Notes: generated by a model not told the origin, from the letters alone. A stretch of 64,000 bases of DNA from Corynebacterium spheniscorum (GCF_900113445.1 NZ_FOPJ01000002.1:178030-242029), one strand, 5' to 3'; shown: positions 24,382-33,956, counted from the stretch's first letter. Translations and numbers: made by a program.

Positions 24382-25991
24382 CAGCGCTCACCCCCAGCGT
24401 TACTAGACGCCTTGTCCTTCCCCGCGCCTTTTTCCTCATGGCTAATGCCATAAAGCGCCAGACCTTCGGTCACAATATTCGGTTTCAAACCATCCACCCC
24501 GGGGGCCTTCAACACAATATTCGGCAAATTCATTAGGGTATCTGCGGCAGCATCCGCCAAAATATATTTCATTGCTTCCCGCATATAGCGGACCTGTTCT
24601 TCCTCAGTTTCCGCATTATCGGCGTTCTGCAACGCCTCACGGGCATCCGCATTATCAAAACCGAGGTAATAGTCCGGATCCCCAAAAAGATTGGGGATAT
24701 CGCGGGCCTCCACATGCCCGATAATGGACATGTCATAGTCATGATTTCGCAGTACCTTGTTCAACCACACCGCGGGGAACTCAGTGGACTCCAAACTCAC
24801 CTGTATTCCCACCTCATGCAGCTGCGAATACACCAGCTCAGAGGTGGCCTGTGCATAAGGTAAAGAGGGAACCGAAATGGTCACCTTCACCGGATTGGTT
24901 TCGGGATCATGACCAGCTTCAGCTAATAATTCGCGGGCCCGCTGCGGATCATAAGGATAATCATCCGCCTCGAAATACCAGGGATCCGTCGGTGGTGCTG
25001 GCACCCCGCCAGTATCGGTGCCATAGCCTTCCCACACGGTATTAATCACCGCTTGGCGATCCACCGCATGAAACACGGCTTGGCGTACTCGCACATCATT
25101 AAAAGGTGCGCGACGATTATTCATACTCAGCAACACTTCAGAGTTGGTGGTGCCTACTTCCACTGAAATATCTTCTGGCAAAGTATCTAATAATTCTGGG
25201 GCCTGCATTCCCCACACCACATCAATATCCCCAGATTGCAGGGCATTCGTGGCCGCCACTGCATCTGAGAAATACCGAATTGCTGCCGCATCATTTTTTG
25301 GCTGCGGGCCCCAATAATCACTCCGTGCGGCAAAAGAAATTGATTCCCCCACCGCCCAATGCGTCACGGTATAAGGCCCAGTACCCACCGGATTCGTCGC
25401 TAATTTATCCACCGCATCGGGGCTCATCATCGCCCCCAGCAGCGTTCCCATCCGCCATAACCATTCCGCCGAGGGGCGCTCCAAGGTCACGACCAGGGTC
25501 AGTGGGTCAATAACCTCGGTATTTTCCACCACATCCATCCAGGATTTAATGCCATTTGTCCAGGCATCACCGCGCACGCGGTCAATGGAAAACTTTGCGG
25601 TTTCCGCATCAAAGGGCGACCCATTAGAAAAAGTCACGCCTTCGCGAAGATGGAAAGTATAGGTACGGCGATCCTCTGATAAATCCCAACTTTGGGCTAA
25701 CAAGGGTTCTACTTTTCCGCCTTCATTAATCCGCACGAGGCCTTCATAGATATTGCCCATAAGCGCGGTGGGGATAGCGGCACCGGAGGTGGTGGTGAAA
25801 TCAAGGGAAGCGGGGGCGCCGGTGGTACCAACAACAACCGAGGCGCTGAGCCGTCCCACCTGGGTGGCGGTCGAGCCGGCACTGCATCCGGTGAGGGTGC
25901 TGGCCCCCAAACCCACGGAGGTCGCTGTCGCGCAAGCTAATAAAGCAGCGGTCGTACGCCGGGCTTTGCGACGCCGAAGCAGGGAAGTCAT
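24381..25991 (-). CDS. dppA: Peptide ABC transporter substrate-binding lipoprotein
   Basis: 536 residues of the SBP_bac_5 family. The signal is MTSLLRRRKARRT, a hydrophobic run, and a lipobox LTGC, so it is anchored outside the membrane by a lipidated Cys at about residue 36. Family features include GLVRINEGGKVEPLLAQSW, YTFHLREGVTFSNGSPFDAE, NNRRAPFNDVRVRQAVFHAV and DYPYDPQRARELLAEAG. First gene of the four-gene importer operon, followed directly by the two permeases and the ATPase. Confidence 0.93.
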   Translation of the reverse strand: MTSLLRRRKARRTTAALLACATATSVGLGASTLTGCSAGSTATQVGRLSASVVVGTTGAPASLDFTTTSGAAIPTALMGNIYEGLVRINEGGKVEPLLAQSWDLSEDRRTYTFHLREGVTFSNGSPFDAETAKFSIDRVRGDAWTNGIKSWMDVVENTEVIDPLTLVVTLERPSAEWLWRMGTLLGAMMSPDAVDKLATNPVGTGPYTVTHWAVGESISFAARSDYWGPQPKNDAAAIRYFSDAVAATNALQSGDIDVVWGMQAPELLDTLPEDISVEVGTTNSEVLLSMNNRRAPFNDVRVRQAVFHAVDRQAVINTVWEGYGTDTGGVPAPPTDPWYFEADDYPYDPQRARELLAEAGHDPETNPVKVTISVPSLPYAQATSELVYSQLHEVGIQVSLESTEFPAVWLNKVLRNHDYDMSIIGHVEARDIPNLFGDPDYYLGFDNADAREALQNADNAETEEEQVRYMREAMKYILADAAADTLMNLPNIVLKAPGVDGLKPNIVTEGLALYGISHEEKGAGKDKASSNAGGER

Positions 25992-26485
25992 GCACTGACA
26001 CCATAGTGCACTTGCGAGTCAAAAGGGCATCAGTTTTTCGACCGGGGGTACTTCTTCTTCGATTCATTGGGGGTAGCACCCGCGGGCTTAATTGCTCTTC
26101 TTTCGCGATTTCCGAGACTTGCCTCCCGCACCTCGGTAGCTCCCGCCACGGCGGGCTGAGGACGCGCTTAATCACACGAATGGGGGTAAGCTCGAGTGTC
26201 CACGACCGTACACATAAGTTGTGTTTTAAACCGCGGGCACAGCAAAGGTCTAAAACCTAGCCTGAGCACTCAAAACTAGTTTCCTGGAACTTAATTGTCT
26301 CGCAAAATAAGGATGGCTCAAGACACCTTTGGGTAAGTATGTGAGTTTGTCCACTACCTATAGCCCCCAGGTAATCTTTTAGCCGCAGTGCAACCTGCAA
26401 TTGTCGCAGTGCAACAGCTAAAGTGCAGCAATATCGCACCTGCCTAGGCACGTTCCGAACACATCACCTTTAGAGGGCTGAAATC
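25992..26485. other. 494-bp divergent intergenic region
   Basis: Lies between the dppA start and the BCCT gene start and must hold promoters for both. No frame gives a plausible protein. The part near the BCCT gene carries a phased direct repeat (26384-26415). Confidence 0.6.
26384..26415 (+). promoter_or_regulatory. Two CGCAGTGCAAC direct repeats, 21 bp apart
   Basis: Identical 11-base copies at 26384-26394 and 26405-26415 are offset by 21 bases, two helical turns, upstream of the osmolyte carrier gene. This spacing suits a dimeric or tandem-bound regulator. In C. glutamicum the osmoresponsive MtrA regulator binds direct repeats upstream of betP and proP, but this sequence is not one I can match to MtrA. 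Confidence 0.4.
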
Positions 26486-28399
26486 ATGGCTAACCCATCG
26501 CAGGGTTCTACCATTCGTGACCACTCTGACCCCGTCGAATCCTATGACGCGACGGTGGCAGGTAATAGCGCAGAAAAAATGTCGCAAAAAGAGGGTAAGA
26601 AACCCTTCCTCGGTATCGCCTCTGATCCTTTCATCTTCCTCGGTGCCGCCGGGTTCATCATCATCTTCGTCATCGCCACCATTGTCTTAGGCACCACTGC
26701 CCGTGATGCTTTCACCACGATTGCCCAATCGCTTTTGAAGAACCTTGGCTGGATGTACATCGGTGGCGTTTCCATGATGTTCATTTTCCTTGTTGGCATC
26801 TTCGTCTCCCGCTATGGGCGAGTAAAACTCGGCGATGATGAAGACGACCCCGAGCACTCCCTCCCGGTGTGGTTCGCCATGCTCTTTGCCGGTGGAGTGG
26901 GCGCGGTGTTGATGTTCTGGGGTGTTGCCGAACCACTCAACCATGCCTATAACGTCCCCATGGGTGATGCTGAGCGCATGAGCGAAGCCGCCATTAAAGA
27001 AGCCTTCGCCTTCACCTTTTATCACTTCTGCATCCACATGTGGGTGATCCTGGCACTACCTGGCCTAGCGCTGGGCTACTTCATTTATAAGCGTAAACTC
27101 CCACCACGGCTATCCTCTGTTTTCGCCCCACTACTAGGCGGCAAGATCTACGCGGTACCCGGCAAACTTATCGACATCCTGAGCATTATTGGCACCACCT
27201 TCGGTATTGCAGTCTCCGTTGGTTTAGGTGTGCTCCAAATCAACGCCGGTATGAATAAGCTCTGGGGAACCCCCATTGCTTCCTGGATGCAGCTGGTCAT
27301 TATTTTGAGCATCACCGCGGTGGCTTGCATCTCCGTGGCCAGTGGCCTGGATAAAGGCGTGAAGATCCTATCCAATATCAATATTGGAATGGCGGTGGGT
27401 CTCCTCGTCTTCGTGCTCATCACCGGCCCTACCTTGACCCTTTTGCGCCACACCGTGGAATCCTTCGGTATCTACGCCGATACTTTGCCTGAGCTGATGT
27501 TCTGGTCTGATTCCTTCGAAGACAACCCCGGCTGGCAAGGTAAATGGACCGTCTTCTACTGGGCCTGGACTATTTGCTGGTCCCCCTATGTAGGCATGTT
27601 CGTCGCCCGTATTTCCCGGGGCCGTACCGTGCGCGAATATATCGGTGGCGTGCTCGCCCTTCCCACCATCTTCAGTGTCATCTGGTTCGCCATTATGGGC
27701 CGCGCCGGCATTGAGCTGGAACTAGAAACCCCCGGTGTGCTCACCACCCCGGTGGTTGTCGATGGTGATGTTCCCGCAGCACTGTTCAAGCTCTTAGCTG
27801 AATACCCGCTAGCAGGTGTGGTCTCCGCTTTCGCGCTGATCGTGGTGATTATCTTCTTCATCACCTCCATTGACTCCGCAGCTTTGGTCAATGACATGTT
27901 CGCCACCGGTGAAGAAAACCAAACTCCCACCTACTACCGCGTGCTCTGGGCGATTGTGATTGGGGCGGTTGCTGGTGCGCTGCTGATTATCTCGCCCGAG
28001 GCTGGCATCGCCACCTTGCAAGAAGTGGTCATTATCGTGGCCTTCCCCTTCTTCTTGGTGCAATTTGTGATGATGTACTCCCTGATTAAGGGCATGACCG
28101 ATGATGCCGCCGCAACCCGGCAGATCCGTACCCGCCGCTGGGAGAAAACCGATACGCCTGAGAAGCTCGAAAAGCATGAAAGCCAACCCGCCCCCGGCTA
28201 TGACGAGGAAGGCAATCCGCTTCCCATGCCGGTCCTCGAGCACGATGAGGAAGGCAATATTATCGTGCCCGGCAATGTGCGCGTCAGTGGTGACATTGGG
28301 GTGATTGGCAAGGAGGAAGAAGAAGACGCCAAGAACCTGAAAATCGTGGAGCATTCCCGACCACTCCCACGAGAAGAATGGGAAAACCAGCTTCCCTAG
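26486..28399 (+). CDS. ectP: BCCT-family osmolyte transporter (EctP-like)
   Basis: 637 residues. BCCT carriers import betaine, ectoine, proline or carnitine, coupled to sodium or protons. A polar N-terminal stretch of about 45 residues precedes twelve hydrophobic helices with SLPVWFAMLFAGGVGAVLMF, WAWTICWSPYVGMFVARISRG (the conserved Trp-rich segment) and SIDSAALVNDMFATG. The C-terminal 110 residues are hydrophilic and acidic (EEGNPLPMPVLEHDEEGN), the region that senses osmotic stress in BetP-type proteins. The location next to the LLM monooxygenase, brnQ and aecD matches ectP of C. glutamicum, hence the symbol; LcoP is the alternative. Confidence 0.9.
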   Translation: MANPSQGSTIRDHSDPVESYDATVAGNSAEKMSQKEGKKPFLGIASDPFIFLGAAGFIIIFVIATIVLGTTARDAFTTIAQSLLKNLGWMYIGGVSMMFIFLVGIFVSRYGRVKLGDDEDDPEHSLPVWFAMLFAGGVGAVLMFWGVAEPLNHAYNVPMGDAERMSEAAIKEAFAFTFYHFCIHMWVILALPGLALGYFIYKRKLPPRLSSVFAPLLGGKIYAVPGKLIDILSIIGTTFGIAVSVGLGVLQINAGMNKLWGTPIASWMQLVIILSITAVACISVASGLDKGVKILSNINIGMAVGLLVFVLITGPTLTLLRHTVESFGIYADTLPELMFWSDSFEDNPGWQGKWTVFYWAWTICWSPYVGMFVARISRGRTVREYIGGVLALPTIFSVIWFAIMGRAGIELELETPGVLTTPVVVDGDVPAALFKLLAEYPLAGVVSAFALIVVIIFFITSIDSAALVNDMFATGEENQTPTYYRVLWAIVIGAVAGALLIISPEAGIATLQEVVIIVAFPFFLVQFVMMYSLIKGMTDDAAATRQIRTRRWEKTDTPEKLEKHESQPAPGYDEEGNPLPMPVLEHDEEGNIIVPGNVRVSGDIGVIGKEEEEDAKNLKIVEHSRPLPREEWENQLP

Positions 28400-28409
28400 G
28401 TACTTAAGA

Positions 28410-28462
28410 GCGCCCTTAGATGCAACCCTCAGGTTCAGCCTTTGCGCAGCATCTAAGGGCGC
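28410..28462 (+). terminator. Perfect 14-bp hairpin after the BCCT gene
   Basis: GCGCCCTTAGATGC pairs exactly with GCATCTAAGGGCGC across a 25-base loop, starting 10 bases after the stop. There is no T-run, and the next gene starts 16 bases later, so it could reduce rather than end transcription. Confidence 0.5.
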
Positions 28463-28477
28463 ACCTACACTTGGCCC

Positions 28478-28732
28478 ATGGAGACCCACACCACACCGCT
28501 TTTTGCCCGCAAGGATTACCCACTACTGCTCGGCTTGACCCTTATCGCCGCGCTGATCCCCTGGGGAGTTCATTGGCTGGTCAAGGGCAACGTGTGGGGA
28601 TATTGGCAGGATGGCTACTGGATTACCTCCGCCATTATTGTGTTCTTTAGCTTGGTGGTTGGCCCAGCGGTGATGAAGTGGAACCGCAAGCAAGACCAAG
28701 AAGCCGCCGAGATCGCCTCAAAGAATCACTAA
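28478..28732 (+). CDS. Mini-membrane protein 1 (paralogue of the next gene)
   Basis: 84 residues, two hydrophobic helices (about 15-36 and 48-67) and a charged tail NRKQDQEAAEIASKN. Shares the pattern GLxLIA..PWxxHWLVKxxxxxYWxxGxW with the following gene, so the two are tandem paralogues. Located directly after the BCCT carrier, before a convergent monooxygenase. No family recognised; a regulatory or stabilising partner of the carrier is a guess. Confidence 0.7.
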   Translation: METHTTPLFARKDYPLLLGLTLIAALIPWGVHWLVKGNVWGYWQDGYWITSAIIVFFSLVVGPAVMKWNRKQDQEAAEIASKNH

Positions 28733-28746
28733 GGCCTTGAAGGGTC

Positions 28747-29010
28747 ATGAAAAAATATAAAGAATTCTATGCCGGCCCCAAGTATTTCCTCATCGCCGGA
28801 TTGGCGCTTATTGCCATCGTCTTGTTTGGGTGGCTGATTCATTGGCTAGTCAAAGAAGAAGGCCCCTGGGATTATTGGACCCAGGGTGGCTGGATCCCCC
28901 CGGCGCTGTATATGTTCATCTTCTTCACCTGCCAGACGATCCTCTACCACTGGGCGAATAAGGTGAACCAGGATTTAGAGGACACCGCCCCGCAGCGGCG
29001 CACCCTCTAA
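28747..29010 (+). CDS. Mini-membrane protein 2 (paralogue of the preceding gene)
   Basis: 87 residues, 14 bases after the first paralogue, with AAGGGT eight bases before the ATG. The same plan of two helices around [20 protein letters not shown], then a short polar tail [13 protein letters not shown]. Overlaps the stop of the convergent monooxygenase gene by four bases. The pair looks like an old tandem duplication. Confidence 0.72.
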   Translation: MKKYKEFYAGPKYFLIAGLALIAIVLFGWLIHWLVKEEGPWDYWTQGGWIPPALYMFIFFTCQTILYHWANKVNQDLEDTAPQRRTL

Positions 29011-30065
29011 TCAGCGCCAAGCCCCATGCCTTCAGCCATGAGCTCTAAGGAATGCAGGGAATCTCTAAAGCGTGGGGTTTGTAGCGAAATCATCAGCTCA
29101 TTCGCTTGGGCCTGCTGTTGGAAATCCCGCAGGTAGTCCGCCACCTGATCCTTAGTACCCACCGCGGTATAGCGCAGCATCCCGGTGATCTGCTGGCCAA
29201 AAGGCGAGTTCATCAGCACATCTAATTGCGCGTCATCTAACTCCACGGTTTCAGAGGTCGCACCGATTCCACGGATACGCTGCGCGTTTTTTGCTTTGCT
29301 GCGAACGCGCGCGCGAAGTACCTGGCGGTAGTTTTCCTGCGCCACTTCTTCACTATCTGCAGCACACACATTCACCGCGGCAATCACATAGGGTTCGGCC
29401 AGGGTCTTACTGGGTTGGAACTCGCGGCGATAGGTCTCAATGGCTTGGTGCAAATAGGTGGGCGCGAAGTGCGAGGCAAAGGCATAGGGCAACCCCAGTT
29501 GCGCGGCGAGCTGCGCACCAAAAAGCGAAGAGCCCAAAATATAAAGCGGCACCTGCCGGGAGGTCTCCCCAGCATCATCACTAACCAGTGCATTGGGAAC
29601 TGCTTGCACCCCAGGTACCCGGGAGTTGCCGCTTAAATACCCATCGAGTTCTAGAACATCATTGGGGAAAGCATCTGCCGCATCCGGGCGACGCCGAAGG
29701 GCACGAACCGTTACCGGATCAGTACCAGGGGCACGCCCTAAGCCCAGATCAATACGGCCCGGATACATATGCGCCAAAGCCCCGAATTGTTCGGCCACCA
29801 CCAGCGGAGAATGGTTGGGCAACATCACCCCACCAGCACCTAAACGAATGCGCTTGGTCTTCGCCCCTACGTGCGCGATCAGCACTGCCGGGGCGGAAGA
29901 AGAAATCGAGGGCATATTGTGGTGCTCGGCATACCAGATCCGGGCAATGCCGAGATCCTCAGCGCGCTGGGCTAATTCCACGGAACGCCGGAACGCATCG
30001 GTAGCGCTCTCCCCGGAAAAGATGGTGCAAAAATCAATCAGCGAAATTTTTTCTAGCTCCACCAC
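29007..30065 (-). CDS. LLM-class flavin-dependent monooxygenase
   Basis: 352 residues, bacterial luciferase-like TIM barrel using reduced FMN. Seen are [40 protein letters not shown] and [15 protein letters not shown], the usual signatures of this class. The GTG start is preceded by AAGGAG. In C. glutamicum a related alkanal monooxygenase-like gene follows aecD and brnQ; here the same three genes remain in order, but a sialidase-like gene now separates this one from brnQ. Substrate unknown. Confidence 0.9.
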   Translation of the reverse strand: MVELEKISLIDFCTIFSGESATDAFRRSVELAQRAEDLGIARIWYAEHHNMPSISSSAPAVLIAHVGAKTKRIRLGAGGVMLPNHSPLVVAEQFGALAHMYPGRIDLGLGRAPGTDPVTVRALRRRPDAADAFPNDVLELDGYLSGNSRVPGVQAVPNALVSDDAGETSRQVPLYILGSSLFGAQLAAQLGLPYAFASHFAPTYLHQAIETYRREFQPSKTLAEPYVIAAVNVCAADSEEVAQENYRQVLRARVRSKAKNAQRIRGIGATSETVELDDAQLDVLMNSPFGQQITGMLRYTAVGTKDQVADYLRDFQQQAQANELMISLQTPRFRDSLHSLELMAEGMGLGAD

Positions 30066-30100
30066 AGGGTTTCATCTCCTTATCTACAAGGGCGTTATAT

Positions 30101-31180
30101 ATGCCCCAACCGTACGCCGGATGGAAGGCACTAGACTTAGCCTCTGTGAACACCCAGGCTGCGCAGCTGATTCTTGCCCCAACAAAAAGCCTCGACTACC
30201 GCATCCCAGCACTAGCGCGGCTTAATGGTGAGCTGCTGTTATTTGCTGATGCGCGCCCTCAACCAGATGAGGCCTTGGATTGGCAGCGCATTGGTGGGGC
30301 GATGGCAGCGGATCTTCCGAACCCCAATTACTTGGTGTATCTACGTTTTCATCTTGCTACTCGCGCATGGGGGAAGCCGGTGCGGCTAAGTGGAACCCCT
30401 GCAGCCTGCGGGGACGCAGCCACCGTGGTCACGCGGGTCTCGGGGAAAGCACAGCCGAAAGAACTACTTACGCTGTGTTATGCGGCCTCAAAGAAGGTGG
30501 GGTATTTCGGCTCGAGTTATACGGGCGATCGTTTGGAGGCCTGGGTGGCGTGCGGGGAGGATGTGGGTGCGTTGAAGCATCGGCGGTTGGATGAGATTTA
30601 TGAGCGGCTGCATTGTGATGCGGCCTTTGCGACTTCGGGAAGTGCGGTGGCGTATCCGCACCCGGAGTTTGCAGAGGAGTTAGCGGTCTTTCCCTTTGTG
30701 ATTCGGGTGGGGGAGGAAACTCATCTTCGGTTGGTGTTCTTTTTGCGCGGGGAGATTGTGCAGATAAGTGAGCCGATTGCGGATGGTTCTTTAGGGCGTG
30801 TGGATGAAACTGCGTTGGTGGTTGATGGGGAAGATATTGTGCTCAGTATTCGTCGCCAGCATGAAGGTGGGCGGATGTGGGGGCGGTGGAATCCGCGGGG
30901 AATAAGTGCGTTGAGTTTGGATAATGCCGCGGATCCGGGGTGTAATGCCTGCCTTATTCAGCTGGGAAGTCCGGGGGATTCTCGGGTGGCTCTTATTCAC
31001 CCGCATCATGGGTTAGCGCGGGAAAATGGGGTCGTGTGGGATGTAGAAAAGCAGCGGGTGCTGCATCAATTCTCGGCCGGGGAGTTTGGTTATTCCGACT
31101 CGGTACGCATTGATGAGCACACGCTGCTTGTGGTGTTTGAACGTGATGGGGGATTGGTGGCGGAGACGCTCGCGCTTTAA
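30101..31180 (+). CDS. Sialidase-like (GH33 fold) protein without signal peptide
   Basis: 359 residues. Signs of the sialidase propeller: LDYRIPALAR (the FRIP motif, Arg34), SIRRQHEGGRMWGRW (second Arg region), HPHHGLARENGVVW (third Arg region), and EFGYSDSVRIDEHTLLVVFE with the probable nucleophile Tyr331 and a conserved Glu. Where the acid/base Asp is expected (DIDLV in active enzymes) I read NPNYLVY, so activity may be changed or lost. No signal peptide or membrane anchor, unlike secreted NanH. Codon use is richer in G/T at third positions than in neighbours. It lies opposite to and between brnQ and the monooxygenase gene, suggesting insertion. Confidence 0.68.
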   Translation: MPQPYAGWKALDLASVNTQAAQLILAPTKSLDYRIPALARLNGELLLFADARPQPDEALDWQRIGGAMAADLPNPNYLVYLRFHLATRAWGKPVRLSGTPAACGDAATVVTRVSGKAQPKELLTLCYAASKKVGYFGSSYTGDRLEAWVACGEDVGALKHRRLDEIYERLHCDAAFATSGSAVAYPHPEFAEELAVFPFVIRVGEETHLRLVFFLRGEIVQISEPIADGSLGRVDETALVVDGEDIVLSIRRQHEGGRMWGRWNPRGISALSLDNAADPGCNACLIQLGSPGDSRVALIHPHHGLARENGVVWDVEKQRVLHQFSAGEFGYSDSVRIDEHTLLVVFERDGGLVAETLAL

Positions 31181-31215
31181 CTACTGCGCCGGGAGCACTT
31201 ATTATGCGGGCAGCG

Positions 31216-32640
31216 CTACTGCGCCGGCGCTTCGTGCACCACCCGCGGGGCAGTGTCGCGTTGGCGCACAATATCGACCACCAAGCCCACCAGCCAAGCG
31301 ATTACCGTGGGCAGTACCCACCCAAGATCCAACTTGTGTAGCGGGGACCAGCCAATGGCCTGGTTAATGACGTCTGTACCCCAGCCAAGGGAGGCGAAGG
31401 TCATCAGTAGCGACCAGATCACCGCCACGGTAATGGCGAAGCGGAAGGCCACGCGGAAGCGGATCTTGCCACCTAAAAGCGGTTCGATAAGCGTTAAGAA
31501 CACCAAGGTGATGGCGGCGGGGTAGAGGAAGCCGATCACCGGGGCGGCGACCGCGAGCACGGTATCGAGACCCGCGGAAGCCAAGCCGAAAGACATAATG
31601 GCAAAGAGAATCGCCCAGGTGCGATAGGGCACGGTGGGCCAGAGCGTGCTGAAGAATTCACTGGTCGCAGCGATGAGCCCCACGGCGGTGGTCATGCAAG
31701 CTAGCAGCACAATCAGCCCGAAAATCACCTGGCCAGTAGTGCCCATGGTCAGGCCCGCAGCAGCAGAAAGGATGCCGGCGCCATCTTCATATTGCCCGGG
31801 GTTGGGGATAAAACGCCCCACCAGGCCTAGGCCGATATAGATAATGCCCAGCAGTACTCCGGCGATCACACCGGCGATGATGGTGCTGCGCACCAGCCAG
31901 CGGGCATGCGCGCGCTCATCAGTGGCGGGGGCACTGCCTAGAGACTCTGCGTGCAAGGTCTTCAGCGAAGAAATCACCACAATGCCAAAGGCCAGCGCCG
32001 CAATGGAATCCATGGTCAAATAGCCTTGTAGTAACCCACCAGCGAAGGGGGCGTGCTGGAAATTCTCAGCCGGCGCTAGGTTTTCAGGGGTGAATTTCAC
32101 TAGCACCAGGCTCACCAACACCGCCAGCAGAATCAGCAGCGCAGGGGTTAAATATTTGCCCAGCTTATCCACAATTGAATGCGGGTTATAGGCCAGCGCC
32201 AACGCCACCGCGAAGAAGAGGAAATTAAAAATCACCGAAGCGATGGTGGAATCCCAGCCAAAAAGCGGCTGAATGGCGGTGGAGAAACTCACCGCGCCGG
32301 TACGCGGTAGCGCATAAAACGCACCGATGGAAAGGTAGGCGAGGATCGGGAAGAGGAACCCAAAAATCTTGCCGCCGCGGCGCGCCAGGTCGGAGACATC
32401 CTGTCCGGAAATCGCGATCGCAATGATCGCCAGTACCGGCAGCACCACCCCGGTGCCTAAAAACCCGAGGATCGCGGGGGTGAGGTTGCTGCCTGCCTGT
32501 GCCCCGAGAATCGGCGGGAAGATCAGGTTTCCGGCGCCGAAGAACATCGAAAAGAGCATGAGCGCTGTGACCAGCACGATGCTTTTCGATCGCCCCGCGG
32601 ATACCCCGTTGGTGTTCTTTAAGTGTGCTGAGTCAGCCAT
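31216..32640 (-). CDS. brnQ: Branched-chain amino acid carrier
   Basis: 474 residues, LIVCS family; imports Ile, Leu and Val with sodium. About twelve helices. FSMFFGAGNLIFPPILGAQAG near the N-terminus is the family hallmark, followed by LPVLAIIAIAISGQDVSDLA and FLFPILAYLSIGAFYALPRT. The tail is a bit longer than the C. glutamicum protein (about 426 residues) and ends in a polar stretch. It lies downstream of aecD as in C. glutamicum, where the two adjoin. Confidence 0.94.
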   Translation of the reverse strand: MADSAHLKNTNGVSAGRSKSIVLVTALMLFSMFFGAGNLIFPPILGAQAGSNLTPAILGFLGTGVVLPVLAIIAIAISGQDVSDLARRGGKIFGFLFPILAYLSIGAFYALPRTGAVSFSTAIQPLFGWDSTIASVIFNFLFFAVALALAYNPHSIVDKLGKYLTPALLILLAVLVSLVLVKFTPENLAPAENFQHAPFAGGLLQGYLTMDSIAALAFGIVVISSLKTLHAESLGSAPATDERAHARWLVRSTIIAGVIAGVLLGIIYIGLGLVGRFIPNPGQYEDGAGILSAAAGLTMGTTGQVIFGLIVLLACMTTAVGLIAATSEFFSTLWPTVPYRTWAILFAIMSFGLASAGLDTVLAVAAPVIGFLYPAAITLVFLTLIEPLLGGKIRFRVAFRFAITVAVIWSLLMTFASLGWGTDVINQAIGWSPLHKLDLGWVLPTVIAWLVGLVVDIVRQRDTAPRVVHEAPAQ

Positions 32641-32782
32641 AACTGCGACCCGAATCCTCTTTTCCGTTTTAGGAACTTACTTCAACAGCAGGGTACACAG
32701 AGCCACTCCCAAAACCCTAGCCCTAACTACTAACTAGAGGTTTGGCTTTGTTCTGCTTTCCCGAGATCGGGGTGCAGGGTTT

Positions 32783-33913
32783 TTAGGCAAGGTGACGGTA
32801 GGCGCGCGCCATCCTTTCGCACGCCTCATCGAGAATCTCACGCGAGGTAGCGAAATTAAATCGGGCGTGAGAAACCCCAGGTTCACCGAAGTCACGGCCA
32901 TCATTAAGCGCAATCCGACCATGCTCTAATAACAACCTAGCCGGGTCCTCAGCTAGCGGGGTATCCTGGAAATCCAGCCACGCCAAATAGGTGGCTTCTG
33001 GTTTATTCACCTTCAACCCAGGCACCGCTTTGGGAAGTTCCTCACAGATATAGTCCCGCAGGCTACGCAGCTGCGGAATCTGTTGCTTTAAGAACTCATC
33101 ACCTTCGGTATAACACGCCGTGGCAGCGATCTGCCCAATAGTGCTCACGCCCTCGCGAATCAATAAGGGCAGTTCCTCCCAGCGCTGCACATCAGCTTCA
33201 TTAGAGAAGATCAGTTGCGCGCATTTTAAGCCCGCAATATTCCAGGCTTTGGAGGTAGCTGTGACCGTAATACACACCTTCGCTGCAGTATCGGATACCG
33301 AGGCGGCACAAAGATGCGGGCGATCATAGGTCAGTGGTGCGTGGATCTCATCGACCAAGATGCGAGCATCATAGCGATCCGCAATCTCAGCTAACTCCAC
33401 TAAGGTTTCGCGCTCCAGCATGAAGCCCAGTGGGTTAAAAGGTGAGCACAAGAGCAACGCCCCGGCACCGCGAGTAAATTCTGCTTCCACCGCTTTGGGG
33501 TCGATCCCACCTTCAGCAGAAATCAGGTGGGTTTCCCGCTTCGTGGCTTTGGGCAACATGAGGAAGGGCGGATAGGTCGGGACGGGTACCACCACTCCGG
33601 AACCGGGGCGGGTGAAGTATTCGATGCCTAAAAATAGTCCGCGCACCACATCGGGGATGGCGGCGATCCATTCTGGGTTGGGGCGCCAGCCGTAGTGGCG
33701 CTGATAAAAGTCAGCGACCGCGGGTTGTAAGTCCACCGGTGGTGGTGGGTAGCCGAAACTTTCATCTTCGACGGCTTGGCGGATGGCGTCTTTGACTTCC
33801 GGGCAGGTGGAGAAGTCGGATTCGGCGATCCAGAAGGGGAGGACATCGTCTTCGAAAGCCATCCATTTCTTGGTGCGGCGCGCACGGAGTTGATCGACAC
33901 AGGGAACCTTCAT
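32783..33913 (-). CDS. aecD: Cystathionine beta-lyase / C-S lyase (MalY/PatB family)
   Basis: 376 residues, PLP enzyme of fold type I that cleaves C-S bonds (cystathionine, aminoethylcysteine). Seen are MAFEDDVLPFWIAESDF at the N-terminus (typical of the MalY/PatB group), GYPPPPVDLQPAVADFYQRH, RILVDEIHAPLTY (Asp that binds PLP nitrogen) and TVTATSKAWNIAGLKCA with the PLP lysine. Methionine biosynthesis and sulfur release are the expected roles. It precedes brnQ, as aecD does in C. glutamicum. ATG at 33913 follows AAGGGGG. Confidence 0.93.
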   Translation of the reverse strand: MKVPCVDQLRARRTKKWMAFEDDVLPFWIAESDFSTCPEVKDAIRQAVEDESFGYPPPPVDLQPAVADFYQRHYGWRPNPEWIAAIPDVVRGLFLGIEYFTRPGSGVVVPVPTYPPFLMLPKATKRETHLISAEGGIDPKAVEAEFTRGAGALLLCSPFNPLGFMLERETLVELAEIADRYDARILVDEIHAPLTYDRPHLCAASVSDTAAKVCITVTATSKAWNIAGLKCAQLIFSNEADVQRWEELPLLIREGVSTIGQIAATACYTEGDEFLKQQIPQLRSLRDYICEELPKAVPGLKVNKPEATYLAWLDFQDTPLAEDPARLLLEHGRIALNDGRDFGEPGVSHARFNFATSREILDEACERMARAYRHLA

Positions 33914-33956
33914 GTGCGCGAGATTACACCCCCTTGACTACGGCGCGGTTACTGAG

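Noticed and set aside
26486..28399. BCCT gene as betP or lcoP
   Set aside because: Neighbourhood with the monooxygenase, brnQ and aecD points to ectP, although sequence alone cannot exclude LcoP.
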